Assembly (NCBI GenBank): GCA_905250115.1
Contig: CAJNOI010000098.1
Span: 132,688 to 196,687, forward strand
DNA: 64,000 nucleotides
Origin: Adineta steineri
Taxonomy: Eukaryota; Rotifera; Eurotatoria; Adinetida; Adinetidae
Direction: 5' to 3'
Both the position numbers and the translations under genes were made by a program. Positions 22,737 through 34,339 of this stretch are shown piece after piece. The notes below the pieces were generated by a model. The model had not been told where the DNA came from, made no database searches, and saw nothing but the letters and a program-made list of their open reading frames with translations. The stretch's first letter is position 1, and the number at the start of each line of letters is the position of its first letter.

Positions 22737-24074
22737 TCATGTTGACGACAGCGTTTTGGTCAGTAATCGAAAAGCAGCTATTCGGTGGCAGATCTCAGCA
22801 AAATTGGGCCGTTTCAAGACTTCCAATTGCATGCAGTCTTCTTTCAGCTGAGTAAAAGCATTAATCGATTCTGAGTGAGTATCATTCGGATCGATATGTT
22901 CGAGCAGTTCTTCCAAGAGATATCCAAAAGCTCTCACTTCCAAACGTTCGATAGCGGCTGCATCATCCGAATAGTCTTTCCCATACAATGTGGCTGCACC
23001 GAAATCGCTTAGCAATGCTTTGTTAGGACCCACCAGAATATTATGAGCGTAAAGATCACCGTGCATGATACCGCGACTATGCAGATGAGCGGCTGCTGCA
23101 GCGATTCCCGAGGCAATTTGCTCCAGTTTGCTTCGAGAAAACAACGTGCCCGGTTGATAAATATCTCGCGTGCATGTGTCCAAACTGGGTGGACCAGCTA
23201 ACGTTTTGAAAGTGGACGGAATGAGTTCTAGCATTAAGCCACGTTTTTGTTCCGGATGACCAACGATTCTGCCCAATACTTGAACCAGATTCGAGTGGAC
23301 GCCTGCGGCCATACAAGCATACATTTCGTCCGTGGGTAAGCCGTCGGTTGTTAATTCTCCTTTAAATAATTTTACAGCCACTTCTTGCTGCGCTGTGTTC
23401 TGCCGGTGTGCTTTCGAAATGATGCCTGAGGTACCTTCACCCAACTGCTCCATTACGATGAGATCACCCCATGAAACTCCTATTAGATCATCGTCCGTTT
23501 GCGAAACTCCACGGTCCATATTAGAAGCAAACGCCAACCACGACAGTTGCGGCATCGAAAACAGCCATGAGGGTATTTTACCAAGCTGATTGACAGAAAT
23601 GCGTAGCAGCTGTAAATTTCGACATTGAGCCATAGTCGAAGGCAAAGAAGTGAGAGCATTACCGGCAAGCATCACTTTCTGCAGTCGAACCGATCGATGG
23701 ATGGTGGACGGAATGTTTCTCAGTTGATTGTTAGTCAACACTAGAGAACGCATCGAGGGCGAAAAGAATGACTCGGGGATAGACGTTATCTTGTTGGCTC
23801 GAAAAGAAATTGTTTCGAGACAAGGACATTGCGAGAATACCGCTGGTAGTTCTGTAAAATCGTTATTGGAAAAGAAGGCGATCTTCAGTTTTTGTAAGCG
23901 ACCAAAATCATCGGGTAGATACGTGAGATGATTGCTGGATAAATCGAGCATTTCAAGCGTATCAGATAAATCCAGTATTTCGAGTGGAAATTCTGTCAGT
24001 CCACAAGATAATTTCAGCCGTTGAGCACCCGCAAGCTGGCCTAACTGAAGTTGTTGTAATGTATGCATGTTCAC
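22737..24074 (-). CDS. Bacterial-type leucine-rich-repeat protein kinase
   Basis: An intronless frame of 445 residues. Residues about 5-200 are eight or so regular 22-24-residue LRRs (LEMLDLSSNHLTYLPDDFGR, then LVLTNNQLRNIPSTI and LQKVMLAGNALTSLPSTMAQ). From about 205 a complete kinase core follows: glycine loop EQLGEGTSGIISKA, VAVK with the ATP-binding Lys, a C-helix Glu in DEMYACMAAG, catalytic loop MHGDLYAHNILV, and LLSDFGAATLY. The HGDL-x-x-HN loop and the LRR-then-kinase order without a membrane helix match the family annotated in gammaproteobacteria such as Pseudomonas as LRR-containing protein kinase, including the near-identical opening HTL-QL-GQLAG-RLKLSCGLTEFP. Visibly more GC-rich than neighbours. 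Probably cytosolic Ser/Thr kinase. A second Met lies two codons in. The frame is intact, so a functional transferred gene or bacterial contamination are the alternatives. Confidence 0.85.
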   Translation of the reverse strand: MNMHTLQQLQLGQLAGAQRLKLSCGLTEFPLEILDLSDTLEMLDLSSNHLTYLPDDFGRLQKLKIAFFSNNDFTELPAVFSQCPCLETISFRANKITSIPESFFSPSMRSLVLTNNQLRNIPSTIHRSVRLQKVMLAGNALTSLPSTMAQCRNLQLLRISVNQLGKIPSWLFSMPQLSWLAFASNMDRGVSQTDDDLIGVSWGDLIVMEQLGEGTSGIISKAHRQNTAQQEVAVKLFKGELTTDGLPTDEMYACMAAGVHSNLVQVLGRIVGHPEQKRGLMLELIPSTFKTLAGPPSLDTCTRDIYQPGTLFSRSKLEQIASGIAAAAAHLHSRGIMHGDLYAHNILVGPNKALLSDFGAATLYGKDYSDDAAAIERLEVRAFGYLLEELLEHIDPNDTHSESINAFTQLKEDCMQLEVLKRPNFAEICHRIAAFRLLTKTLSST

Positions 24075-25024
24075 TAAAGCGGTGGGTAGTTTGGCAGTTC
24101 TCTGTAGAGACAGACGGGATCACCTTTGCTTGTGCTAAAACGAGAAGCACAGAAGAAAATCAAAAAAAGAAATGAATAGAAATCGGATCAATGAGGACGA
24201 TTTATAGTCTTAGAATTGAAGAACCGTTCATTATCAAAAATAGGAAAGGTATCTTTGCTTGTTGATCTTCCCAATCTTTATATCGACAGTACTCTTTTTG
24301 TTCGGTGCACTTTACGTGTCCTTAAATTACTGTGCATATGCAAATAGGTGATAGAGAGAGAGCGAAAAAAAAAGAATAAGTATTCGTTTCGTTCTTCTCT
24401 TTACATACGAAAGACATGTGCGCATGAAAAGAAACCACGTAAGTTATCGTTCTCCGTCGTAATACGATTGTATTCCAATATCTCCTCTTATACTGGAGGC
24501 GTAGTAACATAAGTAGTCAAAGAAAACTAGTCATGCAGGTTTGGAACCGAAACGGACGTGTGTATTGATATAAATCAGTTGAGGGACTTGCTGTTATGAG
24601 TCGTGATTAAAATGACTATGATAACAATCGCGATTCATCACCGTTCTGCTTACCTACTTCGTAGACGATGCAAAAGACGACAAATGACTCGTTGTATTGT
24701 TAGGCAAGAAAAAGCTTTTCTCTTATTTAACCGAGCACGTGGTGCGTTTTTTGTCGTTCAACAAGGGCTGACGTGTAAAAGTTTTTTTTCTTTCCTTCTG
24801 TGTACGGCAACTGACGGTGTGAGTATCGGTGCCTTTTTCACTACCCTGTTTATTTACTTCTCTGCAGGAGAATACTGAGTTTTTGAACAGCCATTGAGGT
24901 TATTGAAAAATCTTTTAATTTAAATCCTTTATTTTAAAGCAAAATGAAATATAATAAGTAATAGTGCATTAGAAATATTGTTTAAATTGAAGCTTAAGCG
25001 AATAAAAGTTAAATCTTATGAAAA
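24075..25024. other. Intergenic, kinase upstream region
   Basis: Moderately GC-rich up to about 24880, then AT-rich. Open frames here (24603-24878 and several of 60-63 codons) have biased composition but no recognised domains. Probably promoter/5' region of the kinase and flanking spacer. Confidence 0.3.
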
Positions 25025-26816
25025 TCAACATATGTTGAAAAGTATATTTAAAGTTGCAAGGTAATTAGTAGTTGCGGCTAGATCTAATCGACCGTCACCA
25101 TTTAAATCAGCAATAGCTACTGCTGTTACATACCAATCTGTTGTTAAACTTGTAGCTGTTGTAAAACTACCATTACCATACCCGTGAAAAACACTTAAGT
25201 AATTATTATTGTAGTTAGCAACAACAATATCTATATGCGTATCATTATTTAAATCAGCGACAGCTACAGACATCGGATTTTGTCCAGTTGCATAGGATTT
25301 TTGTGATTGAAGTGTTCCATTTCCATTTCCTACTAAAATACTCATTGTATTACTATCATAGTTAACAGCAACAACATCCATGTAGTTATCGTGATTAAAA
25401 TCTGCAACAGCTATTCCCCATGGAGAAGTTCCTGTTCGATAAGCTGTACGTTGTTGAAAACTTCCATTGCCATAATTAATAAATAAACTTACTGTATTAC
25501 TAGAATAATCAGTAGCAACAAAATCTGAATAACTATCACCATTGAAGTCAGCAACTGCTACTGCTGTTACATAACTACCTGTTGATAAAGTGCTGGTACT
25601 TTTAAAACTTCTATTACCGTATCCTAATAAAACACTGGCAGTATTGTCATAATCATTAACAGCGACAATATCTAAATTACCATCCTTATTGAAATCACCA
25701 ATACCAAATCCATATGGATATGAACCAACTGGAATATTTATACGTGAGCTAAAACTTTTATTACCAAGACCAAAAAATAAACCAATACTATTATTTCCAG
25801 CCTGAGCTACGATTAAATCTAAATTATTATCATTATTTAAATCAGCACTTCCGACAAATACAGGATAACTACCAGTTTGAAACATTATCGGTGTTTGAAA
25901 TGTACCATTTCCTTGATTATAATATATTCCAAGATTTGCATCATTTGCATTAAGAACGATTATATCATTCTTATTATCATTATCTAAATCGGCAATACTA
26001 ATTGACCATGGTTTATTTCCAGTTGAATATGATTTATATGAACTATAAGTTAATGACTGACATGAAGAATCTAAATTAATAAAATAAATCATTATTTCGA
26101 TACCATAGTTAATGGAATTACGTACTAGATGAATTTGAACTTGTGCTAGTGTTACTATTCGTAGTCGATGTTCGAACTAAAAAGATATTCGTTTGACAAG
26201 CTTAATTGTAATTAAAATTTATTTACCAGTACTAGCCGATATTGTTGTAACTCTGCTGTTAGTTGATGTTGACAATGATGTAGCGATTTCTAAAAACAAT
26301 AAACAACTTATTTATATATATATTAAGGTTATATCAATGAGATTTTAGAAGTATCAACTGCAAATGCTCAAATGCGGATACTTTCCATTTAGGTCAAATA
26401 AAAATTAGAACGGAATGGTTGATGAAAATAAGCATTCTATTCGTATTCACATATATGCATTTTATCGTTGACAAGTGTGAAATGTGTACGTACTGGTAGT
26501 AGCATTTGTCAGAGCTGATGTCGTTGTTTTTGCTGTTCTTGTTATTATTGATATTAATGGTGATGATTTATGTATGATAGTACCAGCGACAATAAAATAT
26601 GCGATGACAGCCGTAATCAACAAAGGTATAACAATTATACCGATCCTGATGATTTTCCCATTATTTCTTGACACGACATTGACCCTTAAAATGAAAATTA
26701 TTATTAGCAATGAAATAATAATGAGGATAGTTTGATATCTACTTTCTGATTATTTCTGAAGCAATCGGTTGTACAATGATAATATTTCCACTGACATTGA
26801 ATGATGCTTGAGGTTG
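25025..26816 (-). CDS. Type II membrane protein with Ser/Thr stalk and one seven-repeat FG-GAP propeller
   Basis: Five exons fit on the minus strand: 26816-26743, 26684-26494, 26289-26227, 26176-26126 and 26070-25025. The introns are 58, 204, 50 and 55 nt, with phases 2, 1, 1 and 1. Translation gives a cytoplasmic segment QPQASFNVSGNIIIVQPIAS, a basic patch, a membrane helix IGIIVIPLLITAVIAYFIV, and a Ser/Thr-rich stalk encoded by two mini-exons (63 and 51 nt). Seven FG-GAP/VCBS-like repeats of about 48 residues follow, each opening with a P/G turn (STGNKPWS, QTGSYPVF, RTGTSPWG) and carrying a Ca-binding-like D-x-N-x-D loop (ADLDNDNKNDIIV, GDFNKDGNLDIVA, ADLNGDGRLDLAA). Seven repeats are enough for one beta-propeller, as in integrin alpha heads, so an extracellular binding role is likely. 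The first coding exon was not found. Partner unknown. Confidence 0.75.
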
Positions 26817-27804
26817 CTAAATAAATCAGCACGTAAGTTAATATACAATCATTTTTATTTTCTTATTAGGTAAAAAAAGATTCAGCTCGATTTAATGTGT
26901 CATGTCTAAGTGAGAGAGATATGCGATAATAAAGGTATCAAGAGAGGGCTCCATTATCAGGAGTTCAAAATCTAGGAATCCATCGTGATTTGTCACAAAA
27001 CGGCAGAGAGGATTTATCAGGATCTAATGAGATCCTTTCGAAGCACTGATAACTGCAGTATGTGTTAAGATCAAATACTAGAAATTAGAACTTTTTTGTT
27101 AAAATCAGCATATGATGCCATAATTTAGGATTACAATTCTCAGAGCTCATACCAGAATATATTTTCTGGAAAATAACGAAATGAAGTTGTGTATGTTATA
27201 GATTTAAGAACGATTAGAATACTCATCATACTTACAATCATAGTTGTGATATGTAAGAACGTTAATATATGTGTCGACAGAAGCAAGAAAATAAATATTC
27301 TGTTTACATAATACTTATAAACTATTATAATATAAATGTTGAATAATTTATTTCTTCTGCTCAGTGAAGTATATTTTTTTTAACAGGATATATTTTCTAA
27401 TTAAATATTTTTCTGTTATTACGAACATGAAATCCAGCTTTTCTATATAATACATTCCAGTTGAAATTTAGATATTATTCTCTTAGTTAATTGTAAAATT
27501 GTTGTAAAAAAATGAAGAATAATCATTAATCAATTGTAATATTTCGAATTTTTGCATTCCAAGGTAAAGATAATGTCGTCGTAATTTATCAGTTCAGAAA
27601 TAAACGAGGAGAAGCGGCTCGTAATTCATGATTACGGTGAATTATAACAAAGATCAAGGCAGTAAAACACTGTTTTTGACTGTCGAAATGATTTATATGG
27701 GATTCGATGCTAATGAATCAGTAATAGAATACATCAAACATAAATATTTTTATTTCGCAGATTTAGTTCTTATTTATAATTTACATACTTTTTCTATATC
27801 AAAT
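26817..27804. other. Intergenic; upstream region of the FG-GAP gene
   Basis: This should include the missing first exon and promoter of the FG-GAP gene, which I could not place. An open frame at 27628-27837 (69 codons) reads into the neighbouring repeat and matches no family I know. Confidence 0.3.
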
Positions 27805-28558
27805 GTAATTACATATTTGAAGAACATTATTATCTGAAATGCTTTTTTTTTCAATTTAAACTTTGTTTGATTAACTGCAGAAAATAATTATGTTGTTAAG
27901 TGGGTTTTTCTTCAAAATATATTTCTATTTTATTTAGATCCTCTACTTACAGAAATTACATATTTGAAGAGCATTATTATTTTGAAATACTTTTCTTTTT
28001 CAATTAAAAGTTTGTTTCATTAACTACAAAAAATAATTATGTTGTTAAGTGGTTTTTTTTCAAAATACATTCCTACTTCATTCAGATCTTCTACTAACAG
28101 AAATTGCCACGGGGGAACGAGCTGATTTAAATCCGACAAAAATCAAACTTAAATCAATTTAAACCAAATAAACCATTTAAATCACGTTAAATCATATGAA
28201 AAAATCAATTTTTGTAATTTAAATCATCTGAAAATCAAAATTAAATCATTTAAATCACAAATCGATTTTCCGCTCTCGATATGAGTCATGCATATTGCCA
28301 GGGAAATAATAATCTTATACCACCGTAAAGTCATATTGTCCAACTTGACTTACGCGAGTTTTAAATCACTACATCATAAATCGCTTTTTCTTTTATCTAA
28401 AGTAATTACATATTTGAAGAACAGTACTATTTGAAATACCTTTTTTTTTTTCAATTAAAACTTTGTTTGATTAACTGGAGAAAATAATTATGTTGTTAAG
28501 TGTCTTATTTTTTTTTAAATATATTCCTATTTTATTCAGATCTTCCCTAACAGAAATT
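27805..28558. repeat. Three copies of a 150-bp repeat, the last separated by an insertion
   Basis: Copies begin with TAATTACATATTTGAAGA-CA at 27805, 27955 and 28403. They share GTTTGATTAACT-CAGAAAATAA, ATTATGTTGTTAAGTG and a pyrimidine-rich end ATTCAGATCTTC-TAACAGAAATT. Copies one and two are adjacent with a 150-bp period. Copy three starts after about 300 bp of unrelated sequence. Because the end of copy two and the start of copy three both abut the intruding segment, an insertion into an older tandem array is the simplest reading. Confidence 0.7.
28107..28402. mobile_element. AAATCA-rich insertion inside the 150-bp array
   Basis: The segment opens with a GC-richer block (CCACGGGGGAACGAGCTGA) and continues with many overlapping units of AAATCAATTTAAATC type, then more normal sequence ending GTTTTAAATCACTACATC. 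Units of this kind recur in non-autonomous repeats of invertebrates. No coding sequence or terminal repeat is evident, so the class is undetermined. Confidence 0.4.
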
Positions 28559-28620
28559 TCAGTACTTTTTCTTTCGTCAGATATGAATTCTTTAGAAAAT
28601 ATTAGTCAATTTATGACTTT

Positions 28621-28718
28621 GATCTTGAGGGTGTGGATCTTTGTGACTGATTAATATTATATTTAGGGTGGGTGTGGGTGTTTTGTGTCTGTGATACCTG
28701 CACTCACATCCTCAAGAT
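28621..28718. repeat. GT-rich inverted repeat, telomere-like arms (copy c)
   Basis: The left arm GATCTTGAGGGTGTGG (28621-28636) pairs with the right arm CACTCACATCCTCAAGAT (28701-28718). A further GGGTGGGTGTGGGTG run lies inside at 28665-28680. It belongs to the dispersed family also seen at 32124, 40197, 46528, 47778, 57165 and 59351. Confidence 0.72.
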
Positions 28719-29351
28719 TTTCAGACAGATTTTACACTTTTAACAAAACAACAAACAACCTCCATCTTAGTCTTTTCACAGTTTTAACAATAAAATCTCT
28801 AAACTTCAGATTATCAATGTAGATATGAATATCTTTATATGTTTATTCGCATCTCCACTTTCATCCGACATCGAAATATTTCATGAAGAAGTCAATTAGT
28901 TTTATCATAAGACATAAAACATATCTTCAGTAATGATTTGATCATAATTAAAAACAGACACATCACCTCATATATCAAATGTGAAGATGAAAAAAAGAAA
29001 ATATTTCTAAAGTGAAGAGTATTTGTCAATGAGTTCAGCTAAAATCGATTGCCGTCCGATGATGATGATGATTAATATAAAATATAACTTAATCAAAATA
29101 AGATTTTATTAAAATATCAGATTGAATAACTTTCTTGTTTATTCATTCTGTCCGTCTGTGAAACATCGATTGGTTTCAATTCGTCGAAACAATGATATCA
29201 ATCTTCTAGTTCAGTATTGAAGTTTTAAGAGAAGATGAAACTTTTCTAATTAGTGATTCTTTATAATAAAAAGTTGATAAATACAAATCTAAGAAATTAC
29301 CAGTGAAATAATTAAAATTCAAAAGATAAAAAGAAATCCAGTTAATGTATT
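28719..29351. other. Intergenic, no gene seen
   Basis: AT-rich 3' flank of the F-box gene, with a short GAT trinucleotide run (GATGATGATGATGATTAAT) near 29058. Nothing else is supported. Confidence 0.4.
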
Positions 29352-31109
29352 TTATATGTCAATAGTATCTTTCATCCATATTCGAATTAATCGATAATCA
29401 TCTGTTACTGAGAATTTCTTTTCTTTTTCCATAAGCCATTTAATTATTTTCTTCCAAGTTTTTGATGAACTCCAATCACATGAAAATGTAATAGTAGATA
29501 TATGTTCAACATGTTCGGCAATGACTTTCATGGTACAGGTATCTGGCGATCGTATTATAAAATGTTCAATTTGAGGAGATATTGCAGCACAATCATTTTC
29601 CATATGATCTCGTAAACTACCATTATTCTTTATTCCAAAAGTTCGAACATTAATTGCTTTTTCGAGTATAGTATTGATTTTACTTGCTTCAAAAGTTGCT
29701 TTACATGATAATAAGAAATAAATTTCTTTCAATTGTGAAAGATTAATTAATTTTGAAAGACAACCAAATGAAGAAGATCGCTGCCAATCATCAAAGTGAT
29801 CGATATCAAGTCCAAGTTGAATGACATTATCAAATAAATAATACTTCGGAATTGTAAACTAAGAACAAACAATCAAAAAAAAGATTTTTATTATCTGACA
29901 ATCAATAATAATACGTACTCGACGAGAACAGATAGCTTGTGTCACTTCTGGTAAATTAACAATAGCACTCCATACATTGTGCATCTTTGGTCCATCATCA
30001 TCTTTTCTAGTAGAAGTAAAATACGATATTAAACCTGTTTCGAATTCTTGATACAAATCCACATATCCATCGACGGAAGAATTAATAATAAACTGAGCTC
30101 CATCATTATTAATCACATACTTAAATTGCATATACCAACATTTACGTTGAAGCCAGAATGATGTACGAAATGCAGCAATAATAGATTTAATATTTGCAAA
30201 ATCTTGAGAACGAGATATTGGAGAAGAAATCCGAAAACGAACAGTTTTAAGTCGAGGTAATTTCTCACCAATAAAATATTCCCATTGCGAGAAACGTTGA
30301 AGATTTTCGAATGAAGAAATTATGTTTAAAGTTAAATTGATGGAAATAAGTGATGGATAAGATGCAAGCAGCATTTCCACTTGATCGATTGGACATTGAA
30401 TGCAATTCAATGTCAATGAAGTTAGCTGCTTATAGGTGTTACAAGCAACATCTTTGGCGATATTGTTCATGTCAAGCTTTGTTATAGAAGCTATTCGAAG
30501 ATTTGGTGAATGGTGAAGAATATGGCACCATTGTTTATAAGAACATAGTTTTAAATTTATTTTCTGATACATTCCATGTTTTGGCCATGAGATTTCGTTG
30601 AGAACTCGAGTACTAACGTCGAAATCGAGTTCTCGAATACTTTGCAATGCAGTAACCTTTGAAAGAAGAATAATTATATCATTTTTTAGAATTCGTCGGT
30701 CAAAGATTGACAATGATTTGAATGTAGAAAGAGTCGTGAGATGACAGATGACTGTGCGAAAATCTTTTTCAGTCAAACTATCAAGACGTACAAAACGAAG
30801 TCCAGTAAATCGATGAATATCATTAAATGAAAAAAAATAATCAATATCATTTAATTCATTGTTGTAATAAGAGTTTCGAAGAATTAATGTTGTGACATTT
30901 TCTGGTGAAATGATTCGGTGCAAACGATGAATACTAGTTTGCGATGAATGGTTAGAAAGGTCGAGCGTTAATCGATTGTAGATATCGGTAATAGAATAAA
31001 ACTTTTTGCAAACATAACGAAATGAAAATAGAATATCCTCAATATTGAAGCAATCCAAAATACGATGTACAATTTCAACAGGAAGTGTTAGAAGAAATGA
31101 ACTTTCCAT
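29352..31109 (-). CDS. F-box protein with leucine-rich C-terminal region
   Basis: Exons 31109-29919 and 29858-29352 join across a 60-nt phase-0 intron, giving 565 residues. The N-terminus is a canonical F-box at about residues 8-45 (LTLPVEIVHRILDCFNIEDILF, then VCKKFYSITD), the Skp1-binding module of SCF ubiquitin ligases. The rest is a long, Leu/Ile-rich array of irregular LRR-like units (LTSLTLNCIQCPIDQVEMLL, LISINLTLNIISSF, and in exon 2 IEHFIIRSPDTCTMKVIAEH) that would bind the substrate. The stop that appears just after the first exon lies in the intron, and splicing restores the same pattern. Bdelloids have large families of this type. The substrate cannot be guessed. Start ATG 31109 places the F-box near the N-terminus, as usual. 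Confidence 0.8.
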
Positions 31110-32410
31110 CAGTAAAATCTAAGAGAATAGAAAAGAAAATATTCAACACCATACTTTTGTTAATTCTATCGGTGATTAATATTGGAATTGGATATGTTGC
31201 GTGTCTATAAAAAGATAATTTAATTCGACAAAAAAATAAACAAATAATAAGTTATGAAAAAACGTGGAACTTGTCCAATATATAATGTATTTTATTTTCT
31301 TTATGAATCTTTGCACAATACAAAATTGAAAAAGAAACATGCATTAACATTAATTAATGTTTCAAAATACATATATATTTATCCTTTATATGCTCACATT
31401 GAATACTTCAAACAACTTAACTATTGTTCAATTCCTCAAAAGAAATGTTCTTAATATGATAATTGATATACTTTCAAGATTAAAAAAAGCATATTAAATA
31501 TGTTTGTATCTGTACACTATTTCCGTTAATAGTTTACAATTGAGTATTACTTTCCCCGTGCATGAAAGTGATAAAACTCAAGTCACTCGAAATCTCTTTT
31601 TGAAATCAATTGAATAAAATTATCAATGACTTAAATAGAAACGTAAAATAATTATTCAAATATGTATTATTAATACAAGAAGTTATTCAACAATCAAATT
31701 CACGTCTTAAACCGAACAGTCCTATTATTAAAGTAAATTCTGTTGCAATTAGATTATTTTTCTGTTTTAAAATTGATTGATATCTTTATCGTTTTTGTTA
31801 TATTTGCTATGGTACGTAGCGAGATATCTAGCAAATAATTATTTCGAATCTAATTTACAAGAAAAAGTTTCTTCCCTATTACTAGAATCTCTAATAAATT
31901 CAGATCATCATCGTCACACATAATCGAAAATAAATTTAATTTACAAAAGAGTCAAATCTGACGTGTATTATTCTCTTCTACAATAAGCAGTCACGAGAGT
32001 AATAAGGAATATGTATCCTCCAAACGAATGAAAAATCTGCAAGTTTTAATTATAAAAGTAGACATGCAGTGCAAAACGATATTTTTAATCTCATTTTTAT
32101 CTTCCTAAATAAATAACAGTTGAAAGGGTGTGGGTGGGCGAAGGTATTCTCCTCATTTACCATCAAAACCCACACCTTACCACAAACAGGCAGACAGACA
32201 GAATTCAACTTTGAAGTTTGGCGCTATTGAAATTATGAGAAACATAGTTTTTAAAACGACATTTATTGTATATATTTAGAAATTTCTAAAAGCAAAATGA
32301 AAGAGACTATAAGCAAACTAAAATGATATAATAAAATATTGATTAATTTATAGCCGGTGAATTGAAGATATTTAAATATACATATACAGTTTTTATCAAA
32401 GTAACAATAG
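31110..32410. other. Intergenic, one inverted repeat inside
   Basis: AT-rich spacer between minus-strand genes. The 66-codon frame at 31254-31454 is not supported by any similarity. The inverted repeat at 32124-32178 is listed separately. Confidence 0.4.
32124..32178. repeat. GT-rich inverted repeat, telomere-like arms (copy d)
   Basis: Left arm AAGGGTGTGGGTGGGCG (from 32124) and right arm AAAACCCACACCTT (ending 32178), separated by about 24 nt. It contains one TGTGGG unit on the plus strand and its complement in the right arm. It lies in an intergenic region. Confidence 0.62.
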
Positions 32411-33708
32411 TTATGTATTGATCACTGGTATGACTGCGGTATTTCTCATTCTCCATTTTCGAATACAAAACGCAGTAAATTGAACCAGTCGTGGCACTAT
32501 CAGTTTCAAAGCTGTTATCAAACCACCCAGTAGTCCAATCAATGTCGTTACAATGTAAATAATACTATTTTTTGTCTGTTGTGTGTAAGTACATTCTGAT
32601 GGTCGACATGCATTGAAATATCGCTCATACATTACTGACTGATCCGATGGATTCCATTGTTCAATCATTAAACCATTAACTATTTCTTCAAATGTTGAAT
32701 TTGGCAAAAAACGACTTGGTAACGATTCATCAAGAGATGTGATATTGATGAAAGATGACGATGTGAAATATGATTGTAGTTGATCTATACATGTTTGATT
32801 ATAAAAACATCGAAGATCAGATTGAAGTAATGATTCAATTATATAACATGCCATATAGAAACCTGGCACATAGAATGCTGGGGAATTACACCCATCAGAA
32901 CCGCAAATTCTAGATGAATAAGAACATACGGCAGAAATCTCACAACTACATCCATCGTATATTTGCGGGTAGAAAAATGGATAATCATAACCAATGTCTG
33001 TGCCGAATCCATAGCTGGTCAGTGGGCCAGCGAATAAAGCATTACTTTGAGTCATGTTTCGTATTATAGTTAATGATAACAAAAAATCAGAAGTTGTTGA
33101 TGAATTGAACTGATTTACTAATGACTGAGCTTGAGATTTAAACACATCTGATGATATCACAGATGCACTAACATATTGACTTGAATTAAACTGACTCAGA
33201 CGAATAGAGATGGTCTGATTGACTAATTCACAAAATGCATTTAAAGCTTGAAATAAATATGGACCCATTGATCGAAAGTCATAACTAGAAATATTTCCAG
33301 CTTGATAATTGTCAGAAAGATAACGAATCCAATCCTGTTTAATAAAAAAACTAGTGCATACTTGGTGAAATGTATATTCAATAGAAAGAAATGTGCCATA
33401 ATTGATAGATATCTGTGTACATGGGCATATTAATGTTTGTGGATATGTTGAATATAACTCTAAATATTTTATCATTGTAGGTGCTTTCTCATTCACAGTT
33501 TGCGTTAGATTAATCAAAGAAGTGTATAAGAGAAGCACAGCCAAAGATAAAGTTAACAAAATGATAAATAATCTAGTGGATATTTTTTCATTTCGAAGCT
33601 GACGTTCATCGGTTGATGGTGGAACCGCTGGAAATAAATTAAAATCTTGAATATACGACTTAACTTTTCGGTATAATAGATGAATTCGTTCATTAATACT
33701 CATCGCTG
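32411..33708 (-). CDS. Two-TM protein with Cys-rich glycosylated ectodomain, tandem paralogue 1
   Basis: The main exon encodes about 431 residues. A splice acceptor precedes it (TTTTTTTAG, then CAGCG before the ATG at 33703), and the first exon was not found. A cytoplasmic leader RKVKSYIQDFNLFPAVPPST leads into helix one (LFIILLTLSLAVLLLYTSLI, about residues 45-66). An ectodomain of some 300 residues follows, with many sequons and paired Cys (LICPCTQI, CSCEISAVCSYSSRIC, DLRCFYNQTCIDQL, NACRPSECTY). A second helix is IIYIVTTLIGLLGGLITALKLIV near the C-terminus. N-in/C-in with one large loop is the topology of DEG/ENaC and P2X channels, and GLLGG recalls the second helix of DEG/ENaC, but no signature motif proves it. 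Unlike its two neighbours it reads through to its own stop. Abundant in bdelloids, function unknown. Confidence 0.7.
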
Positions 33709-34269
33709 CTAAAAAAATAAATGAAACAAAAGCTTAGTAAATATAAAGGATAAAACCATTCTTCTTTTATCATAGAATTGACATAAACGTTATGTCTGAT
33801 ATAACGCATAGATGCCAATCTAACAAACCATTTCCTCCTAACGATTATGCATTCTTTCGAATGATATTTCTTATCTGCAATATGTCATTGTACTCTAACT
33901 TCATGAACCATTACAAAATATTATGGCTTCTGCTACTTACTCCGGTGGCTTTCTAAACACTGACATTCTCATATTCTATCGATCTTTCTGATTATATTCA
34001 AGTTCTATTTAATTTTTTGGCTCCAGTAACACATATGGCTCTCTGAAAAGTCCTATGACTATGAGTTCTTGATATATCACATAGTGATAAACAGGATGCT
34101 ATATGATTTACAAAGAAGGTACGGTATTAAGAGAGATAACATCATACTTAGTACTATTTCATCCTGTCTGATTCACTTCTTTTCAGAACAGCCCCAGTCA
34201 TAAGTTTACTGAAATTTCATACTCTTACTAAAACTACATGTCTCGATTAATAGATCTTTTAGTTTACAT

Positions 34270-34304
<35 letters not shown>

Positions 34305-34339
34305 AGAAAGATAAATAGTCTTTTCTGATGTTCTCTTAC
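33709..34339. other. Spacer between paralogues, with (AT)n microsatellite
   Basis: It should contain the 5' exon of paralogue 1 and the last exon of paralogue 2, neither placed with confidence. A pure (AT)n tract spans about 34277-34302. Confidence 0.4.

Noticed and set aside
27628-27837. 69-codon frame, considered as a UBA-like protein
   Set aside because: Only one short stretch (YMGFDANESVIEYI) resembles UBA and the end reads into the 150-bp repeat.
29859-29918. C-terminal tail of the F-box protein ending in FFLIVCS
   Set aside because: This is a 60-nt intron; the second exon continues the LRR pattern.
31254-31454. 66-codon frame
   Set aside because: Low-complexity, Lys/Tyr-rich, no similarity.
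34269-34338. C-terminal tail of paralogue 2 ending in a Tyr-Ile repeat
   Set aside because: It is translation of the AT microsatellite beyond a good GTAAGAG donor.
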